64,000 bases of DNA from DAMBHY01 sp032068765 (GTDB lineage Bacteria; Bacteroidota; Bacteroidia; Bacteroidales; Dysgonomonadaceae), in assembly GCA_032068765.1 (NCBI GenBank), contig DAMBHY010000003.1, forward strand, positions 124,001-188,000, in the 5' to 3' direction. The translations under genes and the position numbers were made by a program. Position 1 is the stretch's first letter. Each line of letters starts with the position of its first letter. The notes beneath the pieces are model-generated. The model was not told the DNA's origin and did no database searches. It worked only from the letters and a program-made list of their open reading frames with translations. This document shows positions 1 to 8,609 of the stretch, one piece after another.

Positions 1-2799
1 CGCAATGTTATATGTTTTTTTACCATCTGTGATTGGTATAAGAATGTTTTCATACATCGCCCCCTGATTCTCGTAAACTTGACGAATGACAGGAAGTGCA
101 ATTTCAGCCATCTTTTCAGTCTTTCTTTTGAAACTGTCAATGGATGACTCGAAAATTCTGTCTGACTGTTCCGCAGGTTTCAAATCTTTCATTTCTTCTT
201 CAGTAAATGGAATTTCATTTGCCATAACGCGATAAAGTTCCATTTTCATTCCTTCGTAGTAATCAGGATTTTGTGCTACGACATTTTTAGATGTTTCTTC
301 CACCATATTTAGAACGTCCATTTCAATACGTTCACCCATCAAAGCATGACGACGGCGTTTGTAGATTACTTCACGTTGTGAATTCATAACATCATCATAT
401 TCCAGCAAACGTTTACGGATTCCAAAGTTATTTTCTTCCACCTTCTTTTGTGCACGTTCTACGGATTTGCTCAGCATATCGTGTTCGAGAACATCACCCT
501 CCTTGAATCCCATTTTGTCCATCAATCCAGCAATACGTTCAGTCGCAAATAAACGCATCAAATCATCTTCGAGAGAAACATAGAAAACAGAAGAACCAGG
601 GTCACCTTGACGTCCTGCACGACCACGTAACTGACGGTCCACACGACGTGATTCATGACGCTCTGTACCGATAATCGCTAACCCCCCTGCAGCCTTTACC
701 TCAGGTGACAATTTTATGTCCGTACCACGACCAGCCATGTTGGTTGCGATGGTTACTGTGCCGCTTTGTCCGGCAGTAGCGACAATTTCTGCCTCACGTT
801 GGTGGAGTTTGGCATTCAAAACGTTGTGTTTGATTTTTCTCAAAGTAAGCATTCTACTGAGCAATTCAGAAATTTCCACAGAAGTTGTACCAACCAAAAC
901 CGGACGTCCTGAATTTACCATTTTTTCAATTTCGTCGATAACAGCAGTATATTTTTCGCGTTTAGTTTTGTAAATACGGTCATTCATGTCATTACGCTGG
1001 ACTGGACGATTCGTAGGAATCACAACAACGTCTAGTTTGTAAATGTCCCACAACTCTCCTGCTTCTGTTTCCGCAGTACCTGTCATACCAGCCAACTTGT
1101 GATACATACGGAAATAGTTTTGAAGAGTAATTGTAGCGAAAGTTTGAGTTGCTGCTTCTACAGTTACGCGTTCTTTCGCTTCGATAGCTTGATGTAATCC
1201 GTCGGAATATCTACGACCTTCCATGATACGCCCAGTTTGCTCATCTACAATCTTTACTTTATTGTCAATTACTACATATTCGTCATCTTTTTCAAATAAA
1301 GTATATGCTTTTAACAACTGATTTATAGTATGAACGCGCTCTGATTTGATAGCGTAGTTTTGAATAATTTCGTCTTTTTTTGATGCTTTTTCTTCGTCTG
1401 ATGAAGAATCATTTTCTAATGCAGAAAGTTCAGTCGCGATGTCAGGCAAAACGAAAAATTGTGGGTCATCCGATTTTCCCGTTAAAAGGTCAATACCTTT
1501 TTCGGTAAGCTCTACTGTATTATTTTTTTCATCAATTACAAAATACAAAGGATCGGTAACTATGTGCATGTTACGGCTTTGGTCTTGCATATAAAACTCT
1601 TCAGTTTTCAGCATCGCAGCTTTTACTCCCTGCTCACTCAAGAATTTTATCAAAGGTTTATTTTTAGGCATACCTTTGTACGAACGGAAAAGTAATAATA
1701 CGCCTTCTTCCTGTTCTTTTTTATCCTGTGAAGCCATTTTACTTTTTGCTTCTGCAAGCAATTTGGTGGTAAGTTCTCTTTGTGCTTTCACAATAACTTC
1801 AACTCTCGGACGGTATTGGTCAAATAGTTGGTCATCGCCCTTAGGCACAGGACCGGAAATAATTAAAGGCGTACGAGCATCATCGATTAAAACGGAGTCA
1901 ACCTCGTCGACAATAGCGTAGTTATGTTTGCGTTGTACCAAATCTTTTGGCGAAACTGCCATATTGTCGCGTAAATAATCAAAACCGAATTCATTGTTCG
2001 TACCGAAAGTAATATCCGCCTCATATGCTTTCCTTCGTGCGTCGGAGTTTGGTTCGTGTTTGTCAATACAATCCACTGACAATCCATGAAACATGTAAAG
2101 AGGTCCCATCCATTCCGAGTCACGTTTGGAAAGATAATCATTCACTGTGACCACATGAACACCATTATGAGTAAGCGCATTAAGGAAAACTGGCAAAGTT
2201 GCAACTAATGTTTTACCTTCACCGGTAGCCATTTCAGCAATTTTACCTTGATGCAATACTACTCCACCGAACAATTGCACATCATAATGCACCATGTCCC
2301 AGTAAATTTCATTACCTCCAGCTACCCAGTGATTTTTATAAATAGCTTTATCTCCTTCTATACGAACGAAATCGTGTGTCGCAGCCAAATCACGATCGAA
2401 ATCAGTGGCTGTAACAACTGTTTCTTCATTTTCTTTAAACCGGCGTGCGGTATCTTTGACAATCGAAAAAGCTTCGGGCATCACTTCGTCCAAAACTTTT
2501 TCCAGTTTTATCATGATCTGGTTTTCTATATCGTCAATTTGTTTCCAAATTATTTCGCGTTCTTCCAAATCAATATTTTCTATACCGTCTTTTAATTCTG
2601 CAATTTTTGAACGTTCATCTTTAACATATGCACTAATTCTTTCTTCAAGTTCTTTCGTTTTTGCGCGAAGTTCATCATTAGAAAGATTTTCAATGCCTTT
2701 GTAAGCATCTTTTATTTTGTCCACAACGGGATTGATTGACTTTAAGTCGCGTTGTGCTTTGTTTCCAAATATTTTTGAAATAAAATTGTTGAAACCCAT
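1..2799 (-). CDS. secA: Preprotein translocase ATPase SecA (3' end beyond window)
   Basis: SecA is the cytoplasmic motor ATPase that pushes unfolded preproteins through SecYEG. The frame is open for 933 codons from the ATG at 2799 to the window edge, so the C-terminal tail and stop are outside; Bacteroidota SecA is usually about 1,100 residues. Visible landmarks are Walker A ATGEGKT (residues 191-197), a DEVDSVLIDDARTPL Walker B region near residue 300, and the RGRAGRQGDPGSS helicase motif VI coded around 600-640. The start was chosen because it gives the usual N-terminus MGFNNFISKIFGNKAQRD. No consensus TAnnTTTG box is seen just upstream. Identification is firm. Confidence 0.97.
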   Translation of the reverse strand, partial: MGFNNFISKIFGNKAQRDLKSINPVVDKIKDAYKGIENLSNDELRAKTKELEERISAYVKDERSKIAELKDGIENIDLEEREIIWKQIDDIENQIMIKLEKVLDEVMPEAFSIVKDTARRFKENEETVVTATDFDRDLAATHDFVRIEGDKAIYKNHWVAGGNEIYWDMVHYDVQLFGGVVLHQGKIAEMATGEGKTLVATLPVFLNALTHNGVHVVTVNDYLSKRDSEWMGPLYMFHGLSVDCIDKHEPNSDARRKAYEADITFGTNNEFGFDYLRDNMAVSPKDLVQRKHNYAIVDEVDSVLIDDARTPLIISGPVPKGDDQLFDQYRPRVEVIVKAQRELTTKLLAEAKSKMASQDKKEQEEGVLLLFRSYKGMPKNKPLIKFLSEQGVKAAMLKTEEFYMQDQSRNMHIVTDPLYFVIDEKNNTVELTEKGIDLLTGKSDDPQFFVLPDIATELSALENDSSSDEEKASKKDEIIQNYAIKSERVHTINQLLKAYTLFEKDDEYVVIDNKVKIVDEQTGRIMEGRRYSDGLHQAIEAKERVTVEAATQTFATITLQNYFRMYHKLAGMTGTAETEAGELWDIYKLDVVVIPTNRPVQRNDMNDRIYKTKREKYTAVIDEIEKMVNSGRPVLVGTTSVEISELLSRMLTLRKIKHNVLNAKLHQREAEIVATAGQSGTVTIATNMAGRGTDIKLSPEVKAAGGLAIIGTERHESRRVDRQLRGRAGRQGDPGSSVFYVSLEDDLMRLFATERIAGLMDKMGFKEGDVLEHDMLSKSVERAQKKVEENNFGIRKRLLEYDDVMNSQREVIYKRRRHALMGERIEMDVLNMVEETSKNVVAQNPDYYEGMKMELYRVMANEIPFTEEEMKDLKPAEQSDRIFESSIDSFKRKTEKMAEIALPVIRQVYENQGAMYENILIPITDGKKTYNIA

Positions 2800-2867
2800 A
2801 AATTTTAATATATGATTTTACAGTTTATTTAACTGCGTTTTATTATTAGAAAATTAATTAGTAAAAA

Positions 2868-3269
2868 TCAGATAAGAAGAAAAGAATTACCCGGTGCCCT
2901 AATAGTAGGATTTAAAGTGTATATTTTGTTGTAATAAACGACAAATGATAATTTATAATCAGTTTTCTTACAGTCAGAAAGAAAAATATTGAATGAATTT
3001 GTTAAATTGCTGAATAATATAGGCTGAAAACCATTTTCGAGAATATTTACAGAAATATTTTCAACATCAACAAAAATTTGATTCAGATGAGTTCGCGGTT
3101 GTAAATCGTAGGGTGTTTTATTCTGTAAAGTATAAATATCAAAATCACTGTTAACCTGGTTTCTATATTCTTGATAGTTGTAAAAAAGAATATCATGCAC
3201 TATCTTTTCTTGCGTGGTAAATCCCGCAATAGACAAGATTGTTATAAGCGATGATATAAATTTTATCAT
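2868..3269 (-). CDS. Small exported hypothetical protein next to the Lnb-type gene
   Basis: A 133-residue protein with a hydrophobic N-terminus that looks like a signal peptide (MIKFISSLITILSIAGF), so probably exported. I do not recognise a family. The remainder is rich in Asn, Tyr and Ile with no Cys pair or catalytic motif apparent. Its ATG overlaps the stop codon of the upstream DUF4105 gene in an ATGA arrangement, which implies translational coupling and supports it being a real gene. It may assist the neighbouring lipoprotein-modifying enzyme, but that is inference from context only. Confidence 0.65.
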   Translation of the reverse strand: MIKFISSLITILSIAGFTTQEKIVHDILFYNYQEYRNQVNSDFDIYTLQNKTPYDLQPRTHLNQIFVDVENISVNILENGFQPILFSNLTNSFNIFLSDCKKTDYKLSFVVYYNKIYTLNPTIRAPGNSFLLI

Positions 3270-4477
3270 TTAGATATTTGATATTTTTTACGTCTGTCCC
3301 AAAAGTAACTTACCGCCGATCTCACCATCAAACTCATTGAAAATGGAATACTTGCTAAATGTAAATTTTGCGGTATAAATTTCCAGAATAATAAAAACGC
3401 AATTAGAATCACAAAGTTAATAAAATGATAGCAATTAACTGCTTTTCTTGCGGATTTTACCCAAAACAATGGAGCAAAAATAAGTGCAAAAATATTTAAC
3501 CAAGCAAAATTCCAGTTATTTTTAACTGTAGGATGAACTGAGAAAAACATCAGAAAGAAAATAATCAATCCCGCAATTCCTGCTACACCAAAAATAACTG
3601 TATCAAAAATTTTTGGTAGCAACGTTTTAGTTTTTCCAAAAATCTGAATTACAGAAATAATTATAGAAAGAATTAAAACAAAAATTCCTACATAGAAAGG
3701 AGTGAATAATGTCTTATGAAAAGACAAGTCATTTATAATATTATTCTGTGGTATAATCAATTGAGGTGCATTAGCTAATTTATAACTTAAACTGTCATTT
3801 TTAACCGTGGCTTTTTCAAAAGAGTTTTTCAAATAAATAGGCAGAAACATCTTAGTGCGCAAAACAACGGTAGAATCCGCACCTTTTCCAAGCAACAAAT
3901 CCGTTCCAAATGAGCTCCATGGAAAGCTGCGTAGACTTTCGTGCACCAAATCGCGAAGCGATTGTTTTTTCTCGTCAGCAGGATATGTTATTTCCCCATG
4001 GACGCTTTTTTCAATCATATCTCTTGGGCGTGTTGCGCAATTGTCGAAAAAATAATTATACCGGTAACTTTTGTTTTCAGGCAAAGCATTTATGAATAAT
4101 GCATTATATAAATTTTGTTTTTCTTCGTAAGAAAGATTGATTACTTGTTCGTACATTTCAGAGCCTTTCTCAGCATATTCTCCAACGAAAAATTGATATG
4201 GCACCACTCCCAATACATAATCCGTTTTTCCTCTGATGAAATTAACCATGAAATTTGGTTTCGTCATATCGAAATATCCATAATTATAGACCTCGTCAAG
4301 ATGTATAGAATCATCTTTTACTCTTATTGCAGTATGTCCGAAAAGTGCATAAACCTGTCCACTCCACTGCCCTACAGTCATAAGACTAATTTTTGCATCT
4401 TTGCTTAAAGTTACTTGTGAAAATGATAGACTGTAAGATAGGAAGACTAGTATTGAGAATATATAAATTCGTTTCAT
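3266..4477 (-). CDS. DUF4105 (Lnb-type) membrane protein, candidate lipoprotein N-acyltransferase
   Basis: 403 residues: an N-terminal signal or anchor segment (1-20), a periplasmic DUF4105 domain (about 25-255), then four to five hydrophobic helices to the C-terminus. The domain carries H48 in GHTAIRV and C147 in DNCATRP, the His/Cys pair expected of a papain/NlpC-like acyl-enzyme fold. In Bacteroides, DUF4105 proteins called Lnb are reported to N-acylate lipoproteins, replacing the missing Lnt; this assignment rests on family knowledge, not on anything proved here. A TATATTTG -7 box lies about 25 bp upstream of the ATG. The downstream small exported gene overlaps it by 4 bp. Confidence 0.8.
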   Translation of the reverse strand: MKRIYIFSILVFLSYSLSFSQVTLSKDAKISLMTVGQWSGQVYALFGHTAIRVKDDSIHLDEVYNYGYFDMTKPNFMVNFIRGKTDYVLGVVPYQFFVGEYAEKGSEMYEQVINLSYEEKQNLYNALFINALPENKSYRYNYFFDNCATRPRDMIEKSVHGEITYPADEKKQSLRDLVHESLRSFPWSSFGTDLLLGKGADSTVVLRTKMFLPIYLKNSFEKATVKNDSLSYKLANAPQLIIPQNNIINDLSFHKTLFTPFYVGIFVLILSIIISVIQIFGKTKTLLPKIFDTVIFGVAGIAGLIIFFLMFFSVHPTVKNNWNFAWLNIFALIFAPLFWVKSARKAVNCYHFINFVILIAFLLFWKFIPQNLHLASIPFSMSLMVRSAVSYFWDRRKKYQISK

Positions 4478-4501
4478 GAAAATTTTAGTCTATTTGAATT
4501 A

Positions 4502-4509
4502 CAAATATA
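4502..4509 (-). promoter_or_regulatory. Bacteroidota -7 box for the Lnb-type gene
   Basis: TATATTTG on the minus strand fits the TAnnTTTG consensus and would start transcription about 20 nt before the ATG at 4477. No good TTTG -33 element is seen. Confidence 0.5.
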
Positions 4510-4538
4510 CGAATAATAATATATCTGACTATAAAAGA

Positions 4539-4570
4539 AAAAGCGACAATTCCGAAGAATTACCGCTTTT
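4539..4570 (-). terminator. Terminator of rpmE
   Basis: Inverted arms AAAAGCG-N-CAATTC and GAATT-N2-CGCTTTT close on a tetraloop that reads TTCG on the minus strand, followed by a T-rich tract. It lies 21 bp past the rpmE stop codon. Confidence 0.8.
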
Positions 4571-4590
4571 GATATATAGCTACGTTTAAA

Positions 4591-4845
4591 TTATTTTTTA
4601 TTACGATTGCCGTAACGATTCATAAATTTATCCACACGACCTGCAGTATCCACAAGTTTTTGTTTTCCTGTGTAGAAAGGGTGTGAAGAACTAGTAATTT
4701 CAAGTTTTACCAATGGATAAGTAATACCATCTAATTCAATGGTTTCCTTTGTGTTGATAGTTGAACGAGAGATAAAAGTTTCATCGTTTGACATATCTTT
4801 AAAAACTACCGGACGGTAAGTATCTGGATGAATTTCTTTTTTCAT
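4591..4845 (-). CDS. rpmE2: Ribosomal protein bL31, type B (zinc-independent)
   Basis: 84 residues beginning MKKEIHPDTYRPVVFKD, typical of L31 type B of the large ribosomal subunit. The two CxxC zinc-ligand pairs of type A L31 are absent, so this is the C-minus, zinc-independent form. It is a monocistronic minus-strand gene with its own TATCTTTG promoter box upstream and a strong hairpin terminator downstream, and it is divergent from cinA. Length and sequence match the family; assignment is firm. Confidence 0.96.
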   Translation of the reverse strand: MKKEIHPDTYRPVVFKDMSNDETFISRSTINTKETIELDGITYPLVKLEITSSSHPFYTGKQKLVDTAGRVDKFMNRYGNRNKK

Positions 4846-4881
4846 TATATCTTATTTTTTATTATTTTCTTTTTTGGTTTG

Positions 4882-4889
4882 CAAAGATA
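4882..4889 (-). promoter_or_regulatory. -7 box for rpmE
   Basis: TATCTTTG on the minus strand, about 37 bp upstream of the rpmE ATG. The expected -33 position reads TTTT instead of TTTG. It is divergent from the cinA promoter, about 40 bp away. Confidence 0.65.
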
Positions 4890-4929
4890 TAATAATTAGA
4901 GCATAAAAAAAAATAATTGTTTCTATTTT

Positions 4930-4963
4930 TTTGAACAATCGCTGATTAATTAGCGTAATTTTG
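4930..4963 (+). promoter_or_regulatory. Promoter of cinA (TTTG-N22-TAATTTTG)
   Basis: TTTG at 4930-4933 and TAATTTTG at 4956-4963 match the Bacteroidota -33/-7 consensus, though the 22-bp spacer is slightly long. Transcription would begin near 4968, which rules out the more upstream in-frame ATG at 4961 as the cinA start. Confidence 0.65.
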
Positions 4964-4981
4964 TGTTTCAAAACTAAAAAA

Positions 4982-6217
4982 ATGAATGTAGAGATTATTA
5001 CCATCGGCGATGAGATTTTAATAGGTCAAATTGTGGATACTAATTCCACGTGGATGGCAAATTTATTGACTCAGGACGGATTTAATATTGTAGCGATAAC
5101 AAGCATTGGCGATAAATCCCAAAGTATCTCAAAAGCTTTGGATATTGCTCTTAATCGAGCAGACATTATATTAATGACAGGAGGAATTGGACCGACAAGA
5201 GATGATATTACTAAATCAACTTTATGCCGATATTTTAATTCTGAATTGATACTTAATGACTCTGTTTTACAAAACATTGAAACTATTTTTAAGAGTAAAA
5301 ATATAAAACTCAATGAACTGACAAAAAATCAAGCACTTGTGCCAAGTTGCGCCACAGTAATTCAAAATTTTTTAGGTACTGCGCCTATTTTGTGGTTTAA
5401 TGTAGATGGGAAAGTGGTAGTTTCTATGCCTGGTGTTCCGTTTGAAATGAAAAATGCAATGCAGCAAGAAATTCTGCCCCGTTTAATTCAAAAATTTTCA
5501 ACAGAAACGTATTTAAAGAAAATTTTCATAGTGTCAGGAATATCAGAAAGCGGGCTCGCCATGAAATTAGAGAAGTTTGAAAATCAACTGCCTAAAGATT
5601 TTTCATTGGCATATCTTCCGGCTGGAGGACTCATCCGTTTAAGACTTTCTGCAAATGGAAAAGAACTAGAAGAAGCATTTCATCTTCAAACATGTATATT
5701 AAAAGAAGAATTACTAGATTTTCTAATTTGCGAAGATGATTTGTCACTCGAAGAAATACTGCACGAATTTTGTCTGTCAAAAAATTACACGCTATCAACA
5801 GCAGAAAGCTGTACTGGAGGTAATATTGCTCATAAAATAACTCAAATATCAGGTGCTTCTAAGTATTTCAAAGGTTCGATTGTGTCTTACACAAATGAAA
5901 TAAAAGAAAATATATTGCATATAAATTATTCAACATTAGAAAAATATGGTGCTGTAAGTGAGCAGACTGTAAACGAAATGTCATTGAATTGTCAAGAAAT
6001 TTTTGGAACGGATTGCTGTATTGCTGTTTCAGGAATTGCAGGGCCCGATGGCGGTACGAATGAATATCCAGTAGGTTCGGTTTGGATTTCAACACGTTTC
6101 AAGAATATTTCTAAATCAATGCTGTATCATTTCGGAAAAGTAAGAGCTGAAAATATAACAAGAGCTACGAATATGGCCCTTTTACAAATGATTAAACTTA
6201 TAAAAACGCAATTATAA
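4982..6217 (+). CDS. cinA: CinA-family protein (COG1058 domain plus PncC-like domain)
   Basis: About 411 residues starting MNVEIITIGDEILIGQ. The N-terminal half is the MoCF/COG1058 nucleotide pyrophosphatase-like domain; the C-terminal half has the STAESCTGGNIAHKIT signature of nicotinamide mononucleotide deamidase (PncC). The family recycles NMN and hydrolyses ADP-ribose; the link to competence is historical. The in-frame ATG seven codons earlier lies inside the promoter -7 box and was rejected. The stop TAA overlaps the ATG of the next gene (TAATG), so the two are probably co-translated. Confidence 0.92.
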   Translation: MNVEIITIGDEILIGQIVDTNSTWMANLLTQDGFNIVAITSIGDKSQSISKALDIALNRADIILMTGGIGPTRDDITKSTLCRYFNSELILNDSVLQNIETIFKSKNIKLNELTKNQALVPSCATVIQNFLGTAPILWFNVDGKVVVSMPGVPFEMKNAMQQEILPRLIQKFSTETYLKKIFIVSGISESGLAMKLEKFENQLPKDFSLAYLPAGGLIRLRLSANGKELEEAFHLQTCILKEELLDFLICEDDLSLEEILHEFCLSKNYTLSTAESCTGGNIAHKITQISGASKYFKGSIVSYTNEIKENILHINYSTLEKYGAVSEQTVNEMSLNCQEIFGTDCCIAVSGIAGPDGGTNEYPVGSVWISTRFKNISKSMLYHFGKVRAENITRATNMALLQMIKLIKTQL

Positions 6218-6807
6218 TGAAAAAAAGTACTATAATTTTGGGATTAATAATGACTGTTACTCCCCTATTCTCTCAAAGTTTTACCTTAGAAAGTATTAAA
6301 AGCAAAGTTACAAATACGCTTGGCGTATCTTCTGTTCCTATGATTGGGAAATGGAATTATGTAAAACCTGCTTGTGTATTTGAATCGGAAAACTTACTTA
6401 AAAAAGCTGGGGGTAACGTAGTTGCAACGCAAGTCGAAAACAAATTCAAGGAATATTTTAATACAGTCGGAATAAAAGCGGGAAAAAGCTATTTTAATTT
6501 TAAAGATGACAATACATATTCTGCAAGTTTGGGATTTACAAAACTTTCCGGAAAATATACCATCGATTCAAATAATAACAATATCTGCTTGACTTATGGC
6601 ATGGGAATTGGTAAACTGAATGGTAAAATCGTTAAATCCCGAAATAACATGAAGATTTTGTTTGATGCAGATGGATTTCTTAAACTGATGAAGTTTTTAA
6701 GCACATTTACAAAAGATAATTCTATTGAAATTCTTGCAGCGATGAATGATTTGTATGATGGAATGCTGTTGGGATTTGATTTGGTAAAGGAGGATCCTGC
6801 AAAATAA
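6217..6807 (+). CDS. DUF4923 family exported protein
   Basis: 196 residues with an N-terminal signal peptide (MKKSTIILGLIMTVTPLFS). The body fits DUF4923, a lipocalin-like Bacteroidota family of unknown function with the pattern GKWNYVKPACVFESENLLKKAGG and a later GFTKLSGKYTID segment. It begins on the last base of the cinA stop codon, so it shares the cinA transcript, and a strong hairpin terminator follows. Function is unknown; a periplasmic or outer-membrane location is likely. Confidence 0.8.
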   Translation: MKKSTIILGLIMTVTPLFSQSFTLESIKSKVTNTLGVSSVPMIGKWNYVKPACVFESENLLKKAGGNVVATQVENKFKEYFNTVGIKAGKSYFNFKDDNTYSASLGFTKLSGKYTIDSNNNNICLTYGMGIGKLNGKIVKSRNNMKILFDADGFLKLMKFLSTFTKDNSIEILAAMNDLYDGMLLGFDLVKEDPAK

Positions 6808-6828
6808 TATTTTTTTAAAACAGTATTG

Positions 6829-6857
6829 AAAGGAGGACTAAAGTCCTCCTTTTTGTT
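6829..6857 (+). terminator. Terminator after the cinA-DUF4923 operon
   Basis: Perfect 10-bp stem (AAAGGAGGAC / GTCCTCCTTT) with a TAAA loop and a T-rich tail, 21 bp past the stop codon. Confidence 0.9.
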
Positions 6858-6989
6858 TTCAAGCTAAATGGAGATTCAGAATAGCGCAGGTATATCATTT
6901 CCACTTCCAGCTACGATGCATGAAATGAAACGGAGCGGTTGTCATACCTCTTTTGTCCGAACAAAATAAGAAGTTCAGTACAATCAAAT

Positions 6990-7161
6990 CGATATTTGTC
7001 ACTGCGGCCAAGTGGAAACAATTTAGCATCTCTATTTGAAACCTTGTTGTAAATGTTTTTGCTGTAAATTTATAAAATAGTGCCATTGAGTTCTTATTAG
7101 TATTAATATCACTTTGCAAAGGCATAAAATTTTGTTGCAATATTATCATTTTGAAATACAT
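6990..7161 (-). pseudogene. Decayed copy of the repeat-associated short ORF
   Basis: On the minus strand it reads MYFKMIILQQNFMPLQSDIN and continues to MALFYKF, nearly identical to the ORF near 60.55 kb. After MALFYKFTA a one-base deletion (GCAAAAACATTT here, GCGCAAGACATTT there) shifts the frame, while nucleotide identity continues to about 6990. It is therefore a frameshifted relic. The family is not recognised. Confidence 0.55.
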
Positions 7162-7163
7162 TA

Positions 7164-7446
7164 ATGCAATTGAATACTGAAATGCATTAATTACACTTTA
7201 AAATCATGCGAACGAGTACTGAAACGCATGAATTATACTTTGAAATCTTGCGGATGAGTACTGAAACGCATGAATTATACTTTGAAATCGTGCGAACGAG
7301 TACTGAAACGCATGAATTAAACTTTGAAATCGTGCGAACGAGTATTGAAACGCATGAATTAAACTTTGAAATCATGCGAACGAGTACTGAAACGCATGAA
7401 TTAAACTTTTAAATCGTGCGAACGAGTACTGAAACGCATGAATTAA
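7164..7446. repeat. 42-bp tandem repeat array, six clean units plus one degenerate
   Basis: Units start at 7206, 7248, 7290, 7332, 7374 and 7416 (exactly 42 bp apart), with a diverged unit before 7206 and a partial last unit. Each contains TGCG-N4-AGTACT-N4-CGCA followed by TGAATTA and ACTTTGAAATC. Units abut without unique spacers. Because 42 is a multiple of three, stop-free frames appear on both strands (14-residue periods such as MRTSTETHELYFEI), but these are probably not proteins. Confidence 0.9.
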
Positions 7447-7736
7447 CGTGAGTTGGCCCTATACCAAGGCTCTCTTATTTGTCTCTTAAAAATTGAAAAG
7501 AGTATTAATAAAAAAGTTTTTATCGAAAAAAGAATAAGATGCCAAAAGGATTATAGAAAAGTCACTATATAAAAGTGTAATACAATGGAGCACTAAGTTT
7601 GATTATTTACATCAAGAAATTCTTAAAATGCGGTTTTGAAGATGTCTATTATAGATTTAGGTATATTCTTCTTGTTTTCTGTAGCATTCCATAGTTATAA
7701 TTTTAACTCTAAAACCCATGAACTACAATTAAATGT
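7447..7736. other. Gene-free AT-rich tail of the left repeat region
   Basis: After the conserved flank (to about 7543) I see no ORF, RNA gene or clear terminator before the stop codon of the thioesterase gene. Confidence 0.5.
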
Positions 7737-8474
7737 TCAAATATCTATCTCTTCAAAAATCAGATGAGCTTTGCAAACAATGCCTTTATCGCTAGCTATA
7801 ATGTTGATATAATAATCATTTTTAATAGAAGATTCAACACGTACCTCACCCGTTTCTAAAAATATTAGTTCTTTCATAAAGTTTATTTCAAAGTTTTTTA
7901 TGCGGTGATTTTTATAAAAGTCCAGAGAAAAACAATCTGAAATCCATTGTATATAGTGTAGTGAGTTAGCGTGCATATTCACGTCAATATCTGAATATTT
8001 TACGGTAAAATTATTCATCACTTCTCCCGAAATATCCGGAAGTTTTCGTGTAGCACTTAGCCCGGTTGATTCATTTACAATAAAATTTTTCAGTGACGGA
8101 ATTTTATCCAAAAAGATGGAACGACGGGATTTCATATCTATCATCGCCCATGATGAAACACCATTTCCTATAATTCTATCAGAATCATTGTAGATTATGA
8201 AATTTCTTGTTGTAAAAATCTTATCAACATCTTCCACCCATGTTTCAATATAAATCTTCTGATTTTCGATAGGCATTTCTATCATTTCGAGTTTAAGACG
8301 TGACAAAACCCATGTATAATCATTTTCCTGCAAATTAGCCACGCCAAAACCTTTTGTGTCAGCATCAAATCCAGCGGTTGAGAGTATGAAATTTACAAGA
8401 TGTGAAAGGGATATCTTCTTCCTGAAATCTGTGTATTGAACTCCGATATAATAGCTGCATTTAGTTTTTCCCAT
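7737..8474 (-). CDS. Acyl-ACP thioesterase (FatA/FatB-like)
   Basis: 245 residues forming a double hot-dog thioesterase that hydrolyses acyl-ACP to free fatty acid in the cytoplasm. The N-terminal part (SHLVNFILSTAGFDADTKGFG) and the second-domain catalytic region YSDIDVNMHANSLHYIQW, with its Asn and His residues, match bacterial acyl-ACP thioesterases. The length fits the family. A TAATTTTG promoter box lies 24 bp upstream. Gene is monocistronic, divergent from proS, and converges on the repeat region. Chain-length specificity cannot be read from sequence. Confidence 0.88.
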   Translation of the reverse strand: MGKTKCSYYIGVQYTDFRKKISLSHLVNFILSTAGFDADTKGFGVANLQENDYTWVLSRLKLEMIEMPIENQKIYIETWVEDVDKIFTTRNFIIYNDSDRIIGNGVSSWAMIDMKSRRSIFLDKIPSLKNFIVNESTGLSATRKLPDISGEVMNNFTVKYSDIDVNMHANSLHYIQWISDCFSLDFYKNHRIKNFEINFMKELIFLETGEVRVESSIKNDYYINIIASDKGIVCKAHLIFEEIDI

Positions 8475-8497
8475 GTTGAAATCAATCGTTTAATCTT

Positions 8498-8505
8498 CAA
8501 AATTA
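8498..8505 (-). promoter_or_regulatory. -7 box for the acyl-ACP thioesterase gene
   Basis: TAATTTTG on the minus strand, 24 bp upstream of the ATG. The -33 region is AT-rich without a clear TTTG. Confidence 0.55.
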
Positions 8506-8561
8506 ATAAAATTAGACTTATAAAATAAAATTTCTATTTTTCGAGACACCCAAAATATTTG

Positions 8562-8569
8562 TATCTTTG
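8562..8569 (+). promoter_or_regulatory. -7 box for proS
   Basis: TATCTTTG, a perfect TAnnTTTG match, with transcription expected near 8574 and a leader of about 36 nt to the proS ATG. Confidence 0.65.
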
Positions 8570-8609
8570 CCCCTTGTAAAAATAAGAATAAAATATATAG
8601 AAATCAACT

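Larger units (their letters stand above)
6990..7543. repeat. Composite repeat element, left copy (inverted relative to 59.85-60.73 kb)
   Basis: Three parts match the right-hand element in reverse orientation: an ORF-like segment (6990-7161), a 42-bp tandem array (7164-7446), and an AT-rich flank (about 7466-7543) with AGGCT followed about 60 bp later by TTTTTATCGAAAAA. In both copies the flank starts about 20 bp from the array edge. The element lies between the converging ends of the DUF4923 and thioesterase genes. No transposase, terminal inverted repeats or target duplication are visible. Confidence 0.75.

Noticed and set aside
4961..4981. Upstream ATG adding seven residues to CinA
   Set aside because: It lies inside the TAATTTTG promoter box, and homologues begin at MNVEIITIGDE.
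6895..6989. Continuation of the 88-residue minus-strand ORF left of the repeat element
   Set aside because: After the frameshift it reads unrelated residues with no counterpart in the right-hand copy.
7206..7412. A 68-residue ORF built of 14-residue repeats (MRTSTETHELYFEI type), and a similar minus-strand frame
   Set aside because: The 42-bp period is a multiple of three, so any frame without a stop in one unit stays open. Both strands are open at once, and there is no ribosome-binding context. The same applies to the minus-strand ORF at 60047-60253.
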